A DNA stretch of 64,000 bases from Isoperla grammatica (GCA_945910005.1 OX246743.1:9840587-9904586), one strand, 5' to 3'. Positions 1 to 12,499 are shown, counted from the stretch's first letter. The notes: generated by a model from the sequence alone, not told the origin. Program-made: numbers and translations.

Positions 1-3000
1 ATGCACCAACTACCTATTTGTCAGGTGATTGCTACGTGCCATTACCCCCCCCCCCCTTCACCCTTCAACACATTCATTCGTCTATCAACCATCAACCTTG
101 TTACAGCCCAGTTGAATAAACATGAGACTGATGCCGCACACAATGAACTGATAACTTACATCAGTCAAAGTCAACAAGCCCATACATCATCAAGAGTGCA
201 ACTTGCATTTAACCAATACGGACGTGCTCGGAACGAGAATAATTTATATCGACATGTTTCTACATGTTCTCAGCAGGGGTACGATCAGAAAATTGCCACT
301 AAGTCTTTCCCAAACATAAAACTGTAAAACAGCGCACAGGATGGTTCATTACCAAACGAGTATTTGATCGTAGATGTTATCGTGTGAGTAAATGATGGCT
401 CTCGTAAAATTCGGCAAGCACAGCAGGTTTCTCTGTTAGATAAATTAATACGGGAAGCCATTTACAAACTGGGCACTGGCGATCTAATGCCTAATACCCG
501 CTGTTGATAATTAGTAGCCCTATAAACAGGCGGAAGAATAGAGCGGACGAATATAGTAATGTGAGTTTACCTCCGGGCTGGAAACCGGTCTTCGAGTTCT
601 GCATGTCTGCATTCATGGGGGCTGCGGAAGTCGTACAACAGTACTGTTGTGTAGAGTTGTAGAGTTGGCGCCAATAAATAGTACTGGACATTAGAGGACA
701 TAGGTAAACCAAGGGAACACAAAATACCTTCTTCAGTGTCAATTGTCTGTCTACCCTTAGCTTAGCTACGATCGCATGTGCTTAAGGGTGTCCGTCAACC
801 TATACCCTACCAGCTCCCGATTTCTGTCGGTTAAAATTGCTTTAAAATTGTAAAAAGGTAAACCAAAATAATTTCACTGCCTAGAGAATTGAATACTATT
901 TCTTATGTTTCTCGATCCAGTGAGTATTCACATTTTTAAATTAACTTATTTGGTTGTGAAAGGGGTGTTGCAACTTGCAACGATGCATTACACAAGTAAA
1001 ATAAGTTAATTTGAAAAAAATAAATATTTATTGAAACGAAGAAACAATTACAATAAAGTACACTAAATGCTCAAGGGGATGACACAGTTTGGGTTACTCA
1101 TTACATTATCACCCATTGGAACGATTATAAACATTAACAATTATTTTAATGTGTGATATCTAAACATTCAATCACGTTGTGATAATGATCAAAAGCACTT
1201 GGATGTGCACCCTATCACTTTCAGTCTTTGCGTACATACAAGATGACAGAAATAAAGAAGAAACCCGTTATTTATTCATACCAAAACGGATAATAATAAG
1301 TAATAATCTTATTTGATAAAAATGAGATGTTTATTGTCCAGTAAAATAATGATATTTTCAAATAATGCCATGATACAAACTGACATTAAGAAACAGAGAA
1401 AAACTAATTTGTATGCTTTAGGTTTTCGCTACACAAACAAGAGGTATCCTACCACGCCCTTGTACCGTTGTTGATGAAAAGCCAGAAAGAGAACAAATAC
1501 CGTAAAACAGGCATCCGACCCGACCCTAATTCCCAATTAAACACATAACTAACCCTATAAGCTATCATTAGCCATCCAATCCTCTTCCGTCAGGAACACT
1601 ATTATTAAATTACTCGAAATTATTTTCTATTGTGGTCCGGGTAACAAAGGATGTCCACAATGGAGAACGGGCCGTTTTTTTTCAAAATTTTGAATTAATT
1701 TAGCATAATTATAAATACATTTGGGATTTACAGACGTATGTACAAGACCTGGTATATATGTTGTATTGTAATGGAGATTTTCATAGACACAATATGATGT
1801 AAAGCCGCGGGGTTGGGTAATAGTTCGTAATGTAAATAATTTCGCATTTTTAATTTCATTGTATTACTCCAAGGTTTCGACAAGATTCCCATTTTTAAGG
1901 TGGACTAACTTGAAAATGTTGACAGAGGGCTCGGCGAAATCGCAATAACATTTCGTGGCGTACAGAGTGTAGACTAATTTTGCGGTTTAAGATTTAACTT
2001 TTAATTTAATACATTACTAATAGCTTAACCGTTAAATTAGTTACCACATACGTAAATATTAATTCCAATTGTTTCTTATGTTATTAGCATGTGGATTCAT
2101 TTGGAACAGCAAGATGTGTATATACCATCAATTTTAGCGGTTTACTAGACGTACATACTTTGACCCCTTTGGTTATCATTCGGGTAACTTCGTAGCAGAT
2201 CCCTCAAAAGTTCGGCTTTATATCGTAATTTTAATTATCTTTTAATATAAGACTAACCCGCGTAAGTTGCAGCTAAGCACCGCAAAGTAATCCCACGATC
2301 GTCGGAACTTCTCTCGCAAAACCTCTATACTTATCCCCTCCCCCCACCCCCCTCCATTACCCCCCCCTCCCCCACCCCTCCACGCAATATGGCTTCCTAA
2401 TCACCGAGTAGGAATAATATGGATTAAGTATCAATATTGTGCGGTATATATAGGCCTACATCCCATAAAGAGAAGCCATTACTGTTTCGTTGGTAGATAT
2501 TACGCTTGTTCTGGCGAAGTAGCCGAGTTTTGTCGAGTTGAAAGACAACGCATGTTATTATGGATTATTTTGTAGCACGTGTTCCAATCCATGCATATCT
2601 TAAATTTTACTGATTATAGTATATTTATTTTATTCTCAAACATACTTATTTAATATGCACATGTATGGAGCTAACATTTCTGATTATGAACACTTGTTTA
2701 AAATTCTAGTGCACTGTTCATCAAATGTATTCAATATACATTCTTACGAACGTTTTTAAGTACACCGTGAAACGAAAAACTATCTCCACTCACAATAATG
2801 CCTTTTCTTATTTATATGTGATGCCAACTGAGGAAGACACCATGGTGAAAAAAGCGTTTTGATATTATATTCAGAACTATGTAGACAACAAATACAATTA
2901 CTTGTATTCAGTGCTCCATAGAGTTTCTCGAATCAATATCCATATTAGTTTTGACTTCCATGCGAACTTTTGACTTTTCTCAAATTTGTTCCTCCCAGTT

Positions 3001-3600
3001 GGTTCGATTTCTAAAATAGCTTCACGTTAACAAAAACTACTTCAAATCTTACACACTTCAACTATTTGGCAGGAAACTCCCCTCTGATCCAGAAGAATGG
3101 TTTGAACAGCTCGCGTGCCCCATCACAAATGCCCCCCCCCCCGCTCCCCACTACCCTACCTGGCCGCGAAACCGCCCTTTCTGCTTTACCTATTCACCGA
3201 AAAATGAAGACCACAATTATTGAGTAGGTAACCTTATACAAGTGTTATGCTCGAGGGGGTCCATTATGCGTGGACAATGTGGCAATATATGGGTTCAACA
3301 AAACATCGAGCAAAACCCTCTTGAAAAGACCACTTGAAAATATAGTGTCAATTTAATAAATCAATCAAATCTAACGCCTAACCACGTACGTCAAGACTAC
3401 GTTACAGATTATGAAGAAGTATTTAGCAAGTGAAAGACATGAAATAGATAAATAAATAAATTTGTATTCATAGTCTATATAATACCCAATCAGTTAGAAG
3501 AACCGATTTTGAGTGGTGGACATTTATACCGTTTATTATGTGTGTCGTTGTTATTGCGGCTCGTCAAGTCATCGTTTACATCCACACCAGTATTACAATG
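1..3600. other. gene-free A+T-rich sequence
   Basis: I see no supportable gene here. A frame is open from base 1 to 327 but its product resembles nothing I recognise and begins in a poly-C-bearing stretch (46-58), so I treat it as chance. The rest is A+T-rich with frequent stops in all frames. A palindromic TAGGCCTA motif occurs at about 2451. Confidence 0.6.
2336..2391. repeat. C-rich low-complexity tract
   Basis: About 55 bases made almost only of C runs broken by single T or A bases. It belongs to a set of similar C runs across the window (for example 46-58, 3131-3140, 16430-16447, 21902-21920, 55166-55202, 56408-56443, 60167-60188). It could form an i-motif on this strand and a G-quadruplex on the other. 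Confidence 0.75.
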
Positions 3601-3604
3601 GTAG

Positions 3605-3770
3605 ATTAAAATCAAGCTCAAATGTTAGGGAAAGAAAACCCATGACCGAACCGGGATTCGAACCCTAGACCTTTTATGGCAATGCCTCTGCTTGGCCAGT
3701 TTCCTAAAAACAAATTATTATTATCACTAGACCAACGCCTAACCGCGACCACAGCCACCACGCAAATCTG
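3605..3770 (-). mobile_element. tRNA-derived SINE, minus strand
   Basis: Read on the minus strand, a box-A-like stretch (TTGGTCTAGTGATAAT, complement of about 3720-3736) is followed by a canonical box B (GGTTCGAATCCC, complement of about 3654-3666). These are the two internal RNA polymerase III promoter elements of tRNA genes. The roughly 70-bp spacing is longer than in a normal tRNA, and no clover-leaf acceptor stem closes around them, so this is a SINE head rather than a functional tRNA. The 3' body runs toward lower coordinates and its end is not clear. Confidence 0.6.
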
Positions 3771-3984
3771 AAACATTTATGTCATTTGGTTTAATTCAAC
3801 ATGCAATTACAATCAAATCCCGTTAGATTTATAGCTCATATCAGCGCGTATCACAGCCTTGTAAGCTAATCACCAACAGAGCTGTAGCCGATCGCAATAA
3901 ACCAGGCCTGTGGATACAGAGGCAGCAATAAATCAACCTAGTGGCCACGTGAAATGATATCGAATGCTTCCATCACAGCCCAGA

Positions 3985-4100
3985 GCTTCTATCTCCACAG
4001 CACAGCAGCTGGCTCTGATGACCAGTCCAGCAATTAGTCTGTCAAATTAATTAATAAACGGCATTTTTTATGATCGTTAATTAAAACCGTATTAGAGTGG
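3985..4100. promoter_or_regulatory. homeodomain-site-rich patch (candidate conserved element)
   Basis: A short stretch holds TTAATTAATAA, CAATTAG and GTTAATTAAAA within about 70 bases, next to CAGCAGCTGG (an E-box). This mixture of TAAT cores and an E-box is typical of developmental enhancers. Only motif density supports it; conservation cannot be judged from one genome. Confidence 0.25.
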
Positions 4101-4109
4101 CCGTCTCTA

Positions 4110-7100
4110 TTCTTACAGCAATATGTAATATGTTGTAGAGTAAAAACATGATTGTAGCAAGAGAGAAAGAGTATGCAAATTATGGTAATTATTATTATTT
4201 TTGTAGTTAGTTAGTTCATCGTCCGTAATTTGGGCTTTTGTATTATTTTCGGTTAAGTAAAAATAAGAAAATGATGTCAAATGATTAAATATGTAGGACA
4301 AGCTATGATTATATTAATTAAAATGACTAGATTGTGTTACATTTAAAATGTTCAAAAATATTAACATTTTTATTAATATGGAATTATACTACCAAATTGT
4401 TGTCACATGGGGTGAATTTGAATTAGTTCAGCTCATCAAGAAACTTTTTATGAAAATTGGATAATTTTCAAATTTCGAAAATGCGTTTATGATGGTTTAA
4501 ATAAAAATATCATACTACGAGACAAGTGTTTAATCGAAAAATTCATAAATATTTATTTCGCTCCATTATTGCGTCTCAAATCCCAAACATCTCATTATTT
4601 CACGTATCATCTCCTCGACTTGTACACAAGGTTTGTTGTGTTCTAACATTTATATGTAAAGTGGCATTAATTGCTTTATTACAATTCAATATTCATACAA
4701 ATTCCCTTCAATTACATCCATTAATATTCATCGTGCCTCAATTTGTGTCCAACTAAACGACCCCTCCGTGTAATTACATTGTTTCATAACCTTCTTTCTA
4801 CGTTTGCTCTTTGCTCATTTCTTGAGTCCTATCTAAGGTATCTTCAACTATTCCGGTAACAACACATCTTCAACGCCTCTTAGATCTTATTTCCCTCTCC
4901 GGTATCGTCCATATTACGCAAATACACCACACTTCACTTGTAGATTTTCACAAGATTGCGATCCGGATCCCGATTACGATAACGATGCCGACAACTGTGG
5001 TTGGCGCTTTACTTCAGAATCCACATACTGAACACCGACTATGGCATCTCCCACAAAAGAGTATCTGCCTAAATTACCTCTGTTATACGTTAACCTCTTA
5101 TTTATTACCAGATCACACTAATCTGTCATTGGTTACACCATCAATCATACTTAGCAACGGGATCCTTCCACAAACTGCCTTCGAATAACTCACATGATTC
5201 AATATGTACACCTATACACCCAGAACACGTTGAAAGGTGATTTAGAGATCTGCAGCCTTTGAAAACCGCAAAGGGGCGGATTTGTGGTTACTGCACAAAA
5301 ACCTACGGAAAAGGTATAACAAAAAATCTGTAGAAAAGGTATAGCGTATTGTGATGGTCTGTAATAATGTGGGATTTACAGTAGTCACTGCTGGAGGCAG
5401 TAAACAATAAAACATGTTTACAATGCGGATAAGGATATTTTATTGCTGTGTAAACATACAATAATTTGTTGTTTATTTTATAACAACAGTATATTCGAAT
5501 CTATCAGCAATCGTCACACAATAAATATACAATTATTTATTGTACATTACAAGGATTATAAGTTTCTAGCATTTTACTTATCACAACATTTATGTCATAC
5601 TATTTTTTGTTTGGTGTAGTTATTCATGTTTTCCTTGCTTATTGTAATGTTGCACATATTGTCCTCCTTTGAAAATCAGTTTCTTGAAGCTTTAACTGAA
5701 CAGGATAGACTAAATAGATCAGTGAACAAATAAAGACTATTCCTATCATGAAATATGATATTGAGGAAGGTAGCTCAGGATTATTGTAACTAGCGTAACT
5801 GGCTCTTGGAATATTATGGTTACAATTTACAATTTTATCGCGAATAATAGAAAAATAGCTACCCGAAAATACATTTTAACGCATTGTGTTTTCGAAACAC
5901 TGGTGTCAATTTTTTTAAGTTGAACGACAATGTTCTTTCAAAATCATACCGTGTACAAAAAAATAGATGGACGTAGATGCAGTATTTTGCAAGGTACTGT
6001 GTTCCAAACCATTTATCGTGCTTTGATAGATATTTTTATACTCATGGTAAAAAGTGTGCAGCAGATATTTCTGAAGGAGATGACGCCCGTTAAAAGAAAA
6101 CTGAAATACACGTTTTACGAATTTTGTTTATAACAAATGAGTTCCCTGATAGCCATGACATTTGGAAACCGAAATAAGTTTTTAAGTAGTTTTTCTTATT
6201 TCATTTCAGATAGGCGTCAAGTTATCGCATTCATTCGCTTTCGTTTCGTGTGGAAATGCGTAAAAATGAGGCACAGTTAATCACAAATGGGGAAACGAAG
6301 AAGCCAACGAGAGAAAATAATGAAAATCGTGGAAACCAACTCGAAGGGAAATGTTAAGCTGAATTTGTGGGCGTGTTCGATGACTTTACATCATAAATTT
6401 AGGTAGTTCATTTCTCTCGGGTTTTTTCGGTGTCTTTTCTTGGGATGATTCGTCTTAAGAATTCCTTCCCGAAGTTATTAGTGTTTATTGATATCATTCA
6501 TTGTGACCGTGTGATGATATAACTTAAACAATTTTTAGGGCTTCGGTCAACATTTTACCTAACCATCTTGATAATAACACACAGTAAAAAAGTTATAAAC
6601 AGTATATTTTCATTTGAATTTGCAACACTCTTCGACCGAGTGGCGCAAATTGGACTATGGGTTTTCACTCATTCTGAGCCTAAAGGTAGCTCTTTTATTT
6701 TAGGGAGTAGTTTAAAACTCGATGCATGTATTCCGTATGTTTCTAATAATTGTATTACAGCAGACAAGTGAATTGCTTTTCTCTCACTGACTCGAAACAA
6801 CCCTTATCGATGCTTTCGTAGCAGATGAGTGATTCACAAGGCTTCATTACGACACTTTTTATATTGAATTCTAAAAGGTTTGAAATCTCAGGGAGTATTT
6901 GACGTATCTGAAATTGTGCATGGTTTTAATTGAAATATAAACATATTATACGTCGATAATTTCTACGTTTTGACCAAATAGAAAATCATTTTCAAAATAT
7001 CATAAGAATGCTGTTAACGTAATAACCGTGATTTTTTTTTTCAATTTGATGTGAGTTTGTTTCTTAAACTACACGCATTGTTGTTTTTATTTTTATACAT

Positions 7101-7180
7101 CCTTGGAATCTTTGCAACATTTTAAATACTTACGATCACAGACAATGATGGAAAACACCAAACACTAAAAATTGATGTCC
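4110..7180. other. gene-free A+T-rich sequence
   Basis: Several frames of 60-76 codons are open here (4526-4756, 4985-5188, 5930-6133, 6568-6771) but none shows a recognisable domain, and lengths of this order are expected by chance in DNA of this composition. A small local duplication of an AAAAGGTATA-containing phrase occurs at 5308-5345. I see nothing else. Confidence 0.55.
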
Positions 7181-7214
7181 GGTGGTTCTTTCTCAGTTCA
7201 TTAATTTCTTCACC

Positions 7215-9817
7215 GAAATCAACAAACACAGATACGAAGAATCCTTGTGTCGAGCCAACTGTAGCTGCAAGTCCTCGCATTACCACGTGGAGAAAAACAG
7301 CGACGCCCGCAAACCGTTATCAGCGTCGGCCGGCGTCATAGGAGACAATCAACAAACACAGACACGAAGAATCCTTGTGTCGAGCCAACTGTAGCTGCGA
7401 GTCCTCGTATTTACCACGTGGAGTAAAACAGCGACGCCCGCAAACCGTTATCAGCGTCGGCCGGCGTCGTAGGAGACAATCAACAAACACAGACACGAAG
7501 AATCCTTGTGTCGAGCCAACTGTAGCTGTGAGTCAACGTCGGCCGGCGACATAGGAGACAATCAACAAACACAGACACGAAGAATCCTTGTGTCGAGCCA
7601 ACTGTAGCTGCGAGTCCTCGTATTTACCACGTGGAGTAAAACAGCGACGCCCGCAAACCGTTATCAGCGTCGGCCGGCGTCATAGGAGACAATCAACAAA
7701 CACAGACACGAAGAATCCTTGTGTCGAGCCAACTGTAGCTGCGAGTCCTCGTATTTACCACGTGGAGTAAAACAGCGACGCCCGCAAACCGTTATCAGCG
7801 TCGGCCGGCGACATAGGAGACAATCAACAAACACAGACACGAAGAATCCTTGTGTCGAGCCAACTGTAGCTGCGAGTCAACGTCGGCCGGCGACATAGGA
7901 GACAATCAACAAACACAGACACGAAGAATCCTTGTGTCGAGCCAACTGTAGCTGCGAGTCCTCGTATTTACCACGTGGAGTAAAACAGCGACGCCCGCAA
8001 ACCGTTATCAGCGTCGGCCGGCGACATAGGAGACAATCAACAAACACAGACACGAATAATCCTTGTGTCGAGCCAACTGTAGCTGCGAGTCCTCGCATAC
8101 CACGTGGAGTAAAACAGCGACGCCCGCAAACCGTTATCAGCGTCGGCCGGCGTCATAGGAGACAATCAACAAACACAGACACGAAGAATCCTTGTGTCGA
8201 GCCAACTGTAGCTGCAAGTCCTCGCGTTTACCACGTGGAGTAAAACAGCGACGCCCGCAAACCGTTATCAGCGTCGGCCGGCGACATAGGAGACAATCAA
8301 CAAACACAGACACGAAGAATCCTTGTGTCGAGCCAACTGTAGCTGCAAGTCCTCGCGTTTACCACGTGGAGTAGAACAGCGACGCCCGCAAACCGTTATC
8401 AGCGTCGGCCGGCGACATAGGAGACAATCAACAAACACAGACACGAAGAATCCTTGTGTCGAGCCAACTGTAGCTGCAAGTCCTCGCGTTTACCACGTGG
8501 AGTAAAACAGCGACGCCCGCAAACCGTTATCAGCGTCGGCCGGCGTCATAGGAGACAATCAACAAACACAGACACGAAGAATCCTTGTGTCGAGCCAACT
8601 GTAGCTGCGAGTCCTCGTATTACCACGTGGAGTAGAACAGCGACGCCCGCAAACCGTTATCAGCGTCGGCCGGCGTCATAGGAGACAATCGACAAACACA
8701 GACACGAAGAATCCTTGTGTCGAGCCAACTGTAGCTGCAAGTCCTCGCGTTTACCACGTGGAGTAGAACAGCGACGCCCGCAAACCGTTATCAGCGTCGG
8801 CCGGCGACGTAGGAGACAATCAACAAACACAGACACGAAGAATCCTTGTGTCGAGCCAACTGTAGCTGCGAGTCAACGTCGGCCGGCGTCATAGGAGACA
8901 ATCGACAAACACAGACACGAAGAATCCTTGTGTCGAGCCAACTGTAGCTGCGAGTCCTCGCGTTTACCACGTGGAGTAGAACAGCGACGCCCGCAAACCG
9001 TTATCAGCGTCGGCCGGCGACATAGGAGACAATCAACAAACACAGACACGAAGAATCCTTGTGTCGAGCCAACTGTAGCTGCAAGTCCTCGCGTTTACCA
9101 CGTGGAGTAGAACAGCGACGCCCGCAAACCGTTATCAGCGTCGGCCGGCGACATAGGAGACAATCAACAAACACAGACACGAAGAATCCTTGTGTCGAGC
9201 CAACTGTAGCTGCAAGTCCTCGCGTTTACCACGTGGAGTAGAACAGCGACGCCCGCAAACCGTTATCAGCGTCGGCCGGCGACATAGGAGACAATCAACA
9301 AACACAGACACGAAGAATCCTTGTGTCGAGTCAACTGTAGCTGCGAGTCCTCGCATTACCACGTGGAGTAGAACAGCGACGCCCGCAAACCGTTATCAGC
9401 GTCGGCCGGCGACGTAGGAGACAATCAACAAACACAGACACGAGGAATCCTTGTGTCGAGCCAACTGTAGCTGCGAGTCCTCGCATTACCACGTGGAGTA
9501 AAACAGCGACGCCCGCAAACCGTTATCAGCGTCGGCCGGCGACATAGGAGACAATCAACAAACACAGACACGAAGAATCCTTGTGTCGAGCCAACTGTAG
9601 CTGCGAGTCCTCGCATTACCACGTGGAGTAAAACAGCGACGCCCGCAAACCGTTATCAGCGTCGGCCGGCGACATAGGAGACAATCAACAAACACAGACA
9701 CGAAGAATCCTTGTGTCGAGCCAACTGTAGCTGCGAGTCCTCGCATTTACCACGTGGAGTAGAACAGCGACGCCCGCAAACCGTTATCAGCGACGGCCGG
9801 CGACGTAGGAGACAATC
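7215..9817. repeat. 131-bp GC-rich minisatellite, 21 copies, with 82-bp deletion variants
   Basis: The phrase ATCCTTGTGTCGAG recurs 21 times, first at 7241 and last at 9707. Spacing is mostly 131 bp (sometimes 129-130), and three spacings are 82 bp (7502 to 7584, 7846 to 7928, 8842 to 8924). The short copies share an internal deletion of about 49 bp that joins GCGAGTC directly to the CGTCGGCCGGCG block. Each full unit carries an E-box CACGTG and the near-palindrome CGTCGGCCGGCG. The array begins inside a truncated unit and ends at 9817. Because 131 is not a multiple of three, the many 60-75-codon open frames across the array are by-products, not genes. Confidence 0.95.
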
Positions 9818-9895
9818 GACGCCCAACGTCGTCGCTTCCAGGCCCAGGTTTCAATCTCCGCTCTGGACCATTGAGACATCAATCACGTCCTGGTC

Positions 9896-10434
9896 GCTAC
9901 ACTCTACACTCTACACTCTACACTCTACACGCTACAGTCTACACTCTACACTCTACACTCTACACTATACACTATACACTCTACACTCTACACTCTACAC
10001 TCTACACTCTACACTCTACACGCTACACTCTACACTCTACACTCTACACTCTTTATTCTACACTCTACACTCTACACTCTACACTCTACACTCTACACTC
10101 TTTATTCTACACTCTACACGCTACACTCTTCACTCTACACTCTACACTCTACACTCTACACTCTACACTCTACACGCTACACTCTACACTCTTTATTCTA
10201 CACTCTACACTCTACACTCTACACTCTACACTCTTTATTCTACACTCTACACCTTACACTCTACACTCTACACTCTACACTCTACACTCTACACTCTACA
10301 CTCTACACTCTACACTCTACACTCTACACTCTACACTCTACACTCTACACTCTACACGCTACACTCTACACTCTTTATTCTACACTCTACACTCTACACT
10401 CTACACTCTATATTTTACACTCTACACTCTACAC
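9896..10434. repeat. heptamer array (TACACTC)n, left block
   Basis: About 540 bp of a 7-bp unit TACACTC, with recurrent variants TACACGC, TTTATTC and TATACAC. The TTTATTC variant recurs at irregular spacing, suggesting that blocks of several units were copied together. Two overlapping frames of 190 and 255 codons run through it with a monotonous Tyr-Thr-Leu-His-Ser product. They follow from a 7-bp repeat lacking stops and are not genes. It ends where the hAT-like element is inserted. Confidence 0.97.
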
Positions 10435-10437
10435 AGT

Positions 10438-11917
10438 CAGTAGCGGATTTAACGGTCAGCCCGGTCAGCGGATGCTGACCGGGCCCCCGCCAATCCGGGC
10501 CCCACGCCCCTTAGCGATATACTCAAAAACACACAAGCTGAGATCCTTTCACCATAGGCATTGTCGAAACCCATTATAGCAAATACTACTAATAAAATTA
10601 TATTGCTAAAAGAATGTTTTAAAAAGAATGATTCCGTTTATAGGGCTCAATAAAGCCTTCGCCCACTTGTTTGACGGTACACAGCGGCGGAAACAACCCC
10701 ACAGTTCAACAATGGAACTTTAATCCTGCCGCTTTACTTTGAGTCACGTTCCAACTCATTAAAATAAATTTATAGAAAAACTTAAAATTATTCAGCAAAT
10801 ATGAGGGTTTATATTTAAAACCCAATAACTGTCTATATGTCTATAAAATGACAATTACTTGCTTTGAAACACCCAACCTTTCCTCTACTTGGTATCAGTC
10901 GGTTTCTGTGCCTCGTGTGAAACAGTCCAGTGCAACTTAGATCGTGTGACAACTGTGTTATTTTAATTTAATTTAAACGGAAGTAAAATGTGAGTGTGGT
11001 ATACGTTTGTTAAAGATGAGTGAACAGACAAAATACAAGCATAAGACAAAAACGACAAAAGCGAAAAGATAAAGAGCGCGCACTTCTTGTAACTGCCGGC
11101 AATGACCCTAAACAAAGAAAATTAAGTTTTTGTGTTGGCAATAATTCGCGTGTGTCAATTGGCGCTGAACATCAATTAAACTCGTCGAAAATTCGAGTGA
11201 AATTCAACGCACTTTGGAAAAAGAAAATCAAAGCTCATTACACACATATAACAGAAAACCATAACCTTGCAGTAACACTCCTACCGTGTTAAACAGTGAT
11301 TCTCAAAACAGCGCAAATCCCATTTCCCCTAATAATGACGATACAGTGAATGTAGAAGTTCAAGTGGAATCACAAAGACCTAGTGTAAGGAAAGAGTAGA
11401 TTTTGCGTTGTCTCAAAACTACGTGTCCTGCACCAAAGGAAAAAAATTGCAGACCAATCTAACATGTTTGGCAAACTTTTCTTGACTGATAAAGCTCTGT
11501 TCAGTGGATCAGTTATTTAAAATGATCAACTTGACATTCTTATTGTTAAAAAGCCTTCTCAACCCATTGGAAGTGACATGCCATATATTTAATATACGCC
11601 GGCAATCGTAGTTTTTCGTCTTTGTACTATTTCAAAATAAATTCTACCAACTAACTATGAATCCTATATACACCATGAAACAAACACGGCTAATTGTCTT
11701 GCGGATATGAATCGAAAAAAACTGTCGAGAGTTCGGAGTTATCTCAATTGTTGGAGTTTTTGCCAGGAAAAACTCGAGAAGGGGGTGTCATGTTAAGAGG
11801 TGAGTAATGAATTAGTATTATGCTATACATACATATATTAGTTAAAAAAATATGCCAAACGGACGGGGCCCCTTTGGTAAAATGCTGACCGGGCCCTTTT
11901 TCTTAAATCCGCTCCTG
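10438..11917 (+). mobile_element. hAT-like DNA transposon, internally deleted (1.48 kb)
   Basis: The two ends are inverted copies: the left begins CAGTAGCGGATTTAA and the right, on the other strand, begins CAGGAGCGGATTTAA; both continue into a CCCGGTCAGC motif. The left end also folds on itself: GCCCGGTCAGC at 10459-10469 pairs with GCTGACCGGGC at 10474-10484. A CAG start with a GCGGAT-type terminus is familiar from hAT elements of the TTF/ZMYM zinc-finger group. The interior holds only a broken N-terminal transposase remnant, so it cannot move by itself. It sits between two blocks of the same heptamer satellite, so it probably inserted into the array. No clean 8-bp target duplication is visible because the target is itself repetitive. 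Confidence 0.7.
11020..11292 (+). pseudogene. remnant of hAT/ZMYM-type transposase N-terminus
   Basis: An open frame of 90 codons lies inside the hAT-like element. It starts with a lysine/arginine-rich segment (residues about 7-20, RQKRQKRKDKER) followed by DPKQRKLSF. That pattern of a basic stretch then a Lys-Leu-Ser-Phe motif is usual at the start of TTF/ZMYM1-like hAT transposases. A more upstream ATG at 11016, in another frame, gives a similar basic start and then stops, which suggests frameshifts. Downstream (11400-11600) short stretches may continue the same protein in other frames, with stops. No zinc-finger, RNase-H-like or dimerisation region is left. Assignment rests on this short motif only. 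Confidence 0.5.
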
Positions 11918-12178
11918 TCTACACTCTATATTTTACACTCTACACTTTACACTCTACACTCAATATTTTACACTCTATATTCTACACTCAATATTTTACA
12001 CTCTATATTCTACACTCTACACTTTACACTCTACACTCTATATTTCACACTCTACACTCTACACTCAATATTTTACACTCTACACTCTACACTCAATATT
12101 TTACACTCTATATTCTACATTCTACACTCTGCACTCTTCACTCTATATTTTACACTCTATATTCTACACTCTACACTC
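11918..12178. repeat. heptamer array (TACACTC)n, right block
   Basis: About 260 bp of the same heptamer as the left block but enriched in TATATTT/TATATTC and CAATATTT variants, often as a longer compound unit. The different variant mix suggests that the element inserted near a boundary between sub-arrays or that the two blocks evolved separately after insertion. A 110-codon frame from 11852 runs through it and is spurious. Confidence 0.95.
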
Positions 12179-12220
12179 GTGTGACGGGTACCGTCTGTGG
12201 GTGGGCGTATACAGTGGCGA

Positions 12221-12475
12221 CCGATAGAGTAGCTCAGCGGTTACACCCGAAACTCTAATTCGAGAGGTCGCCTGTTCGATTCCGGCCACCGACAGTCCTG
12301 ACTGAAGGTTTTCCGAGGTTTTCTCAGTAGTAAAGGCGAATTCTGGAATTGAGTCCTACTAACCTCGGACATTCCTTAGCAACTACCTAAATGCCCTAGT
12401 AGTACACCTAGTTAGTCATCAGGTTAAGCTGGTGTTCAGCTCATAACAGGTATTCCTACAAAAATATTCTTATTG
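12221..12475 (+). mobile_element. tRNA-derived SINE (family A), plus strand
   Basis: Box A TAGCTCAGCGGTTA at 12230-12243 and box B TGTTCGATTCC at 12273-12283 have normal tRNA-like spacing. They are followed by a non-tRNA body containing AAGGTTTTCTCAGT and CTGGAATTGAGT. The same body phrases are found in opposite orientation at 14270-14425, so this is a dispersed family and not a lone tRNA. The head abuts the end of the heptamer array by about 40 bp. The 3' end is not sharply defined. Confidence 0.75.
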
Positions 12476-12499
12476 TTAATGGCGTAAATAAAAAGTACA

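Noticed and set aside
1..327. Frame open from the window edge as the 3' end of a gene
   Set aside because: It passes through a poly-C run and shows no recognisable protein character.
7182..9746. Many 60-75-codon open frames with near-identical products in the 131-bp array
   Set aside because: They repeat every 131 bp with a frame change, on both strands, and follow from the repeat. They have no independent coding evidence.
9711..10478. 255- and 190-codon frames with Tyr-Thr-Leu-His-Ser repeats
   Set aside because: A 7-bp repeat without stops gives long frames in several registers; the product is a translated satellite.
9896..12178. TACACTC array as telomeric repeat
   Set aside because: The unit lacks the G-rich strand of telomere repeats (TTAGG or TTAGGG types) and lies internally beside transposon and SINE sequence.
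12221..12300. Functional tRNA gene
   Set aside because: Boxes A and B are good, but the acceptor and anticodon stems do not close properly and the sequence continues into a body shared with another locus, so it is a SINE.
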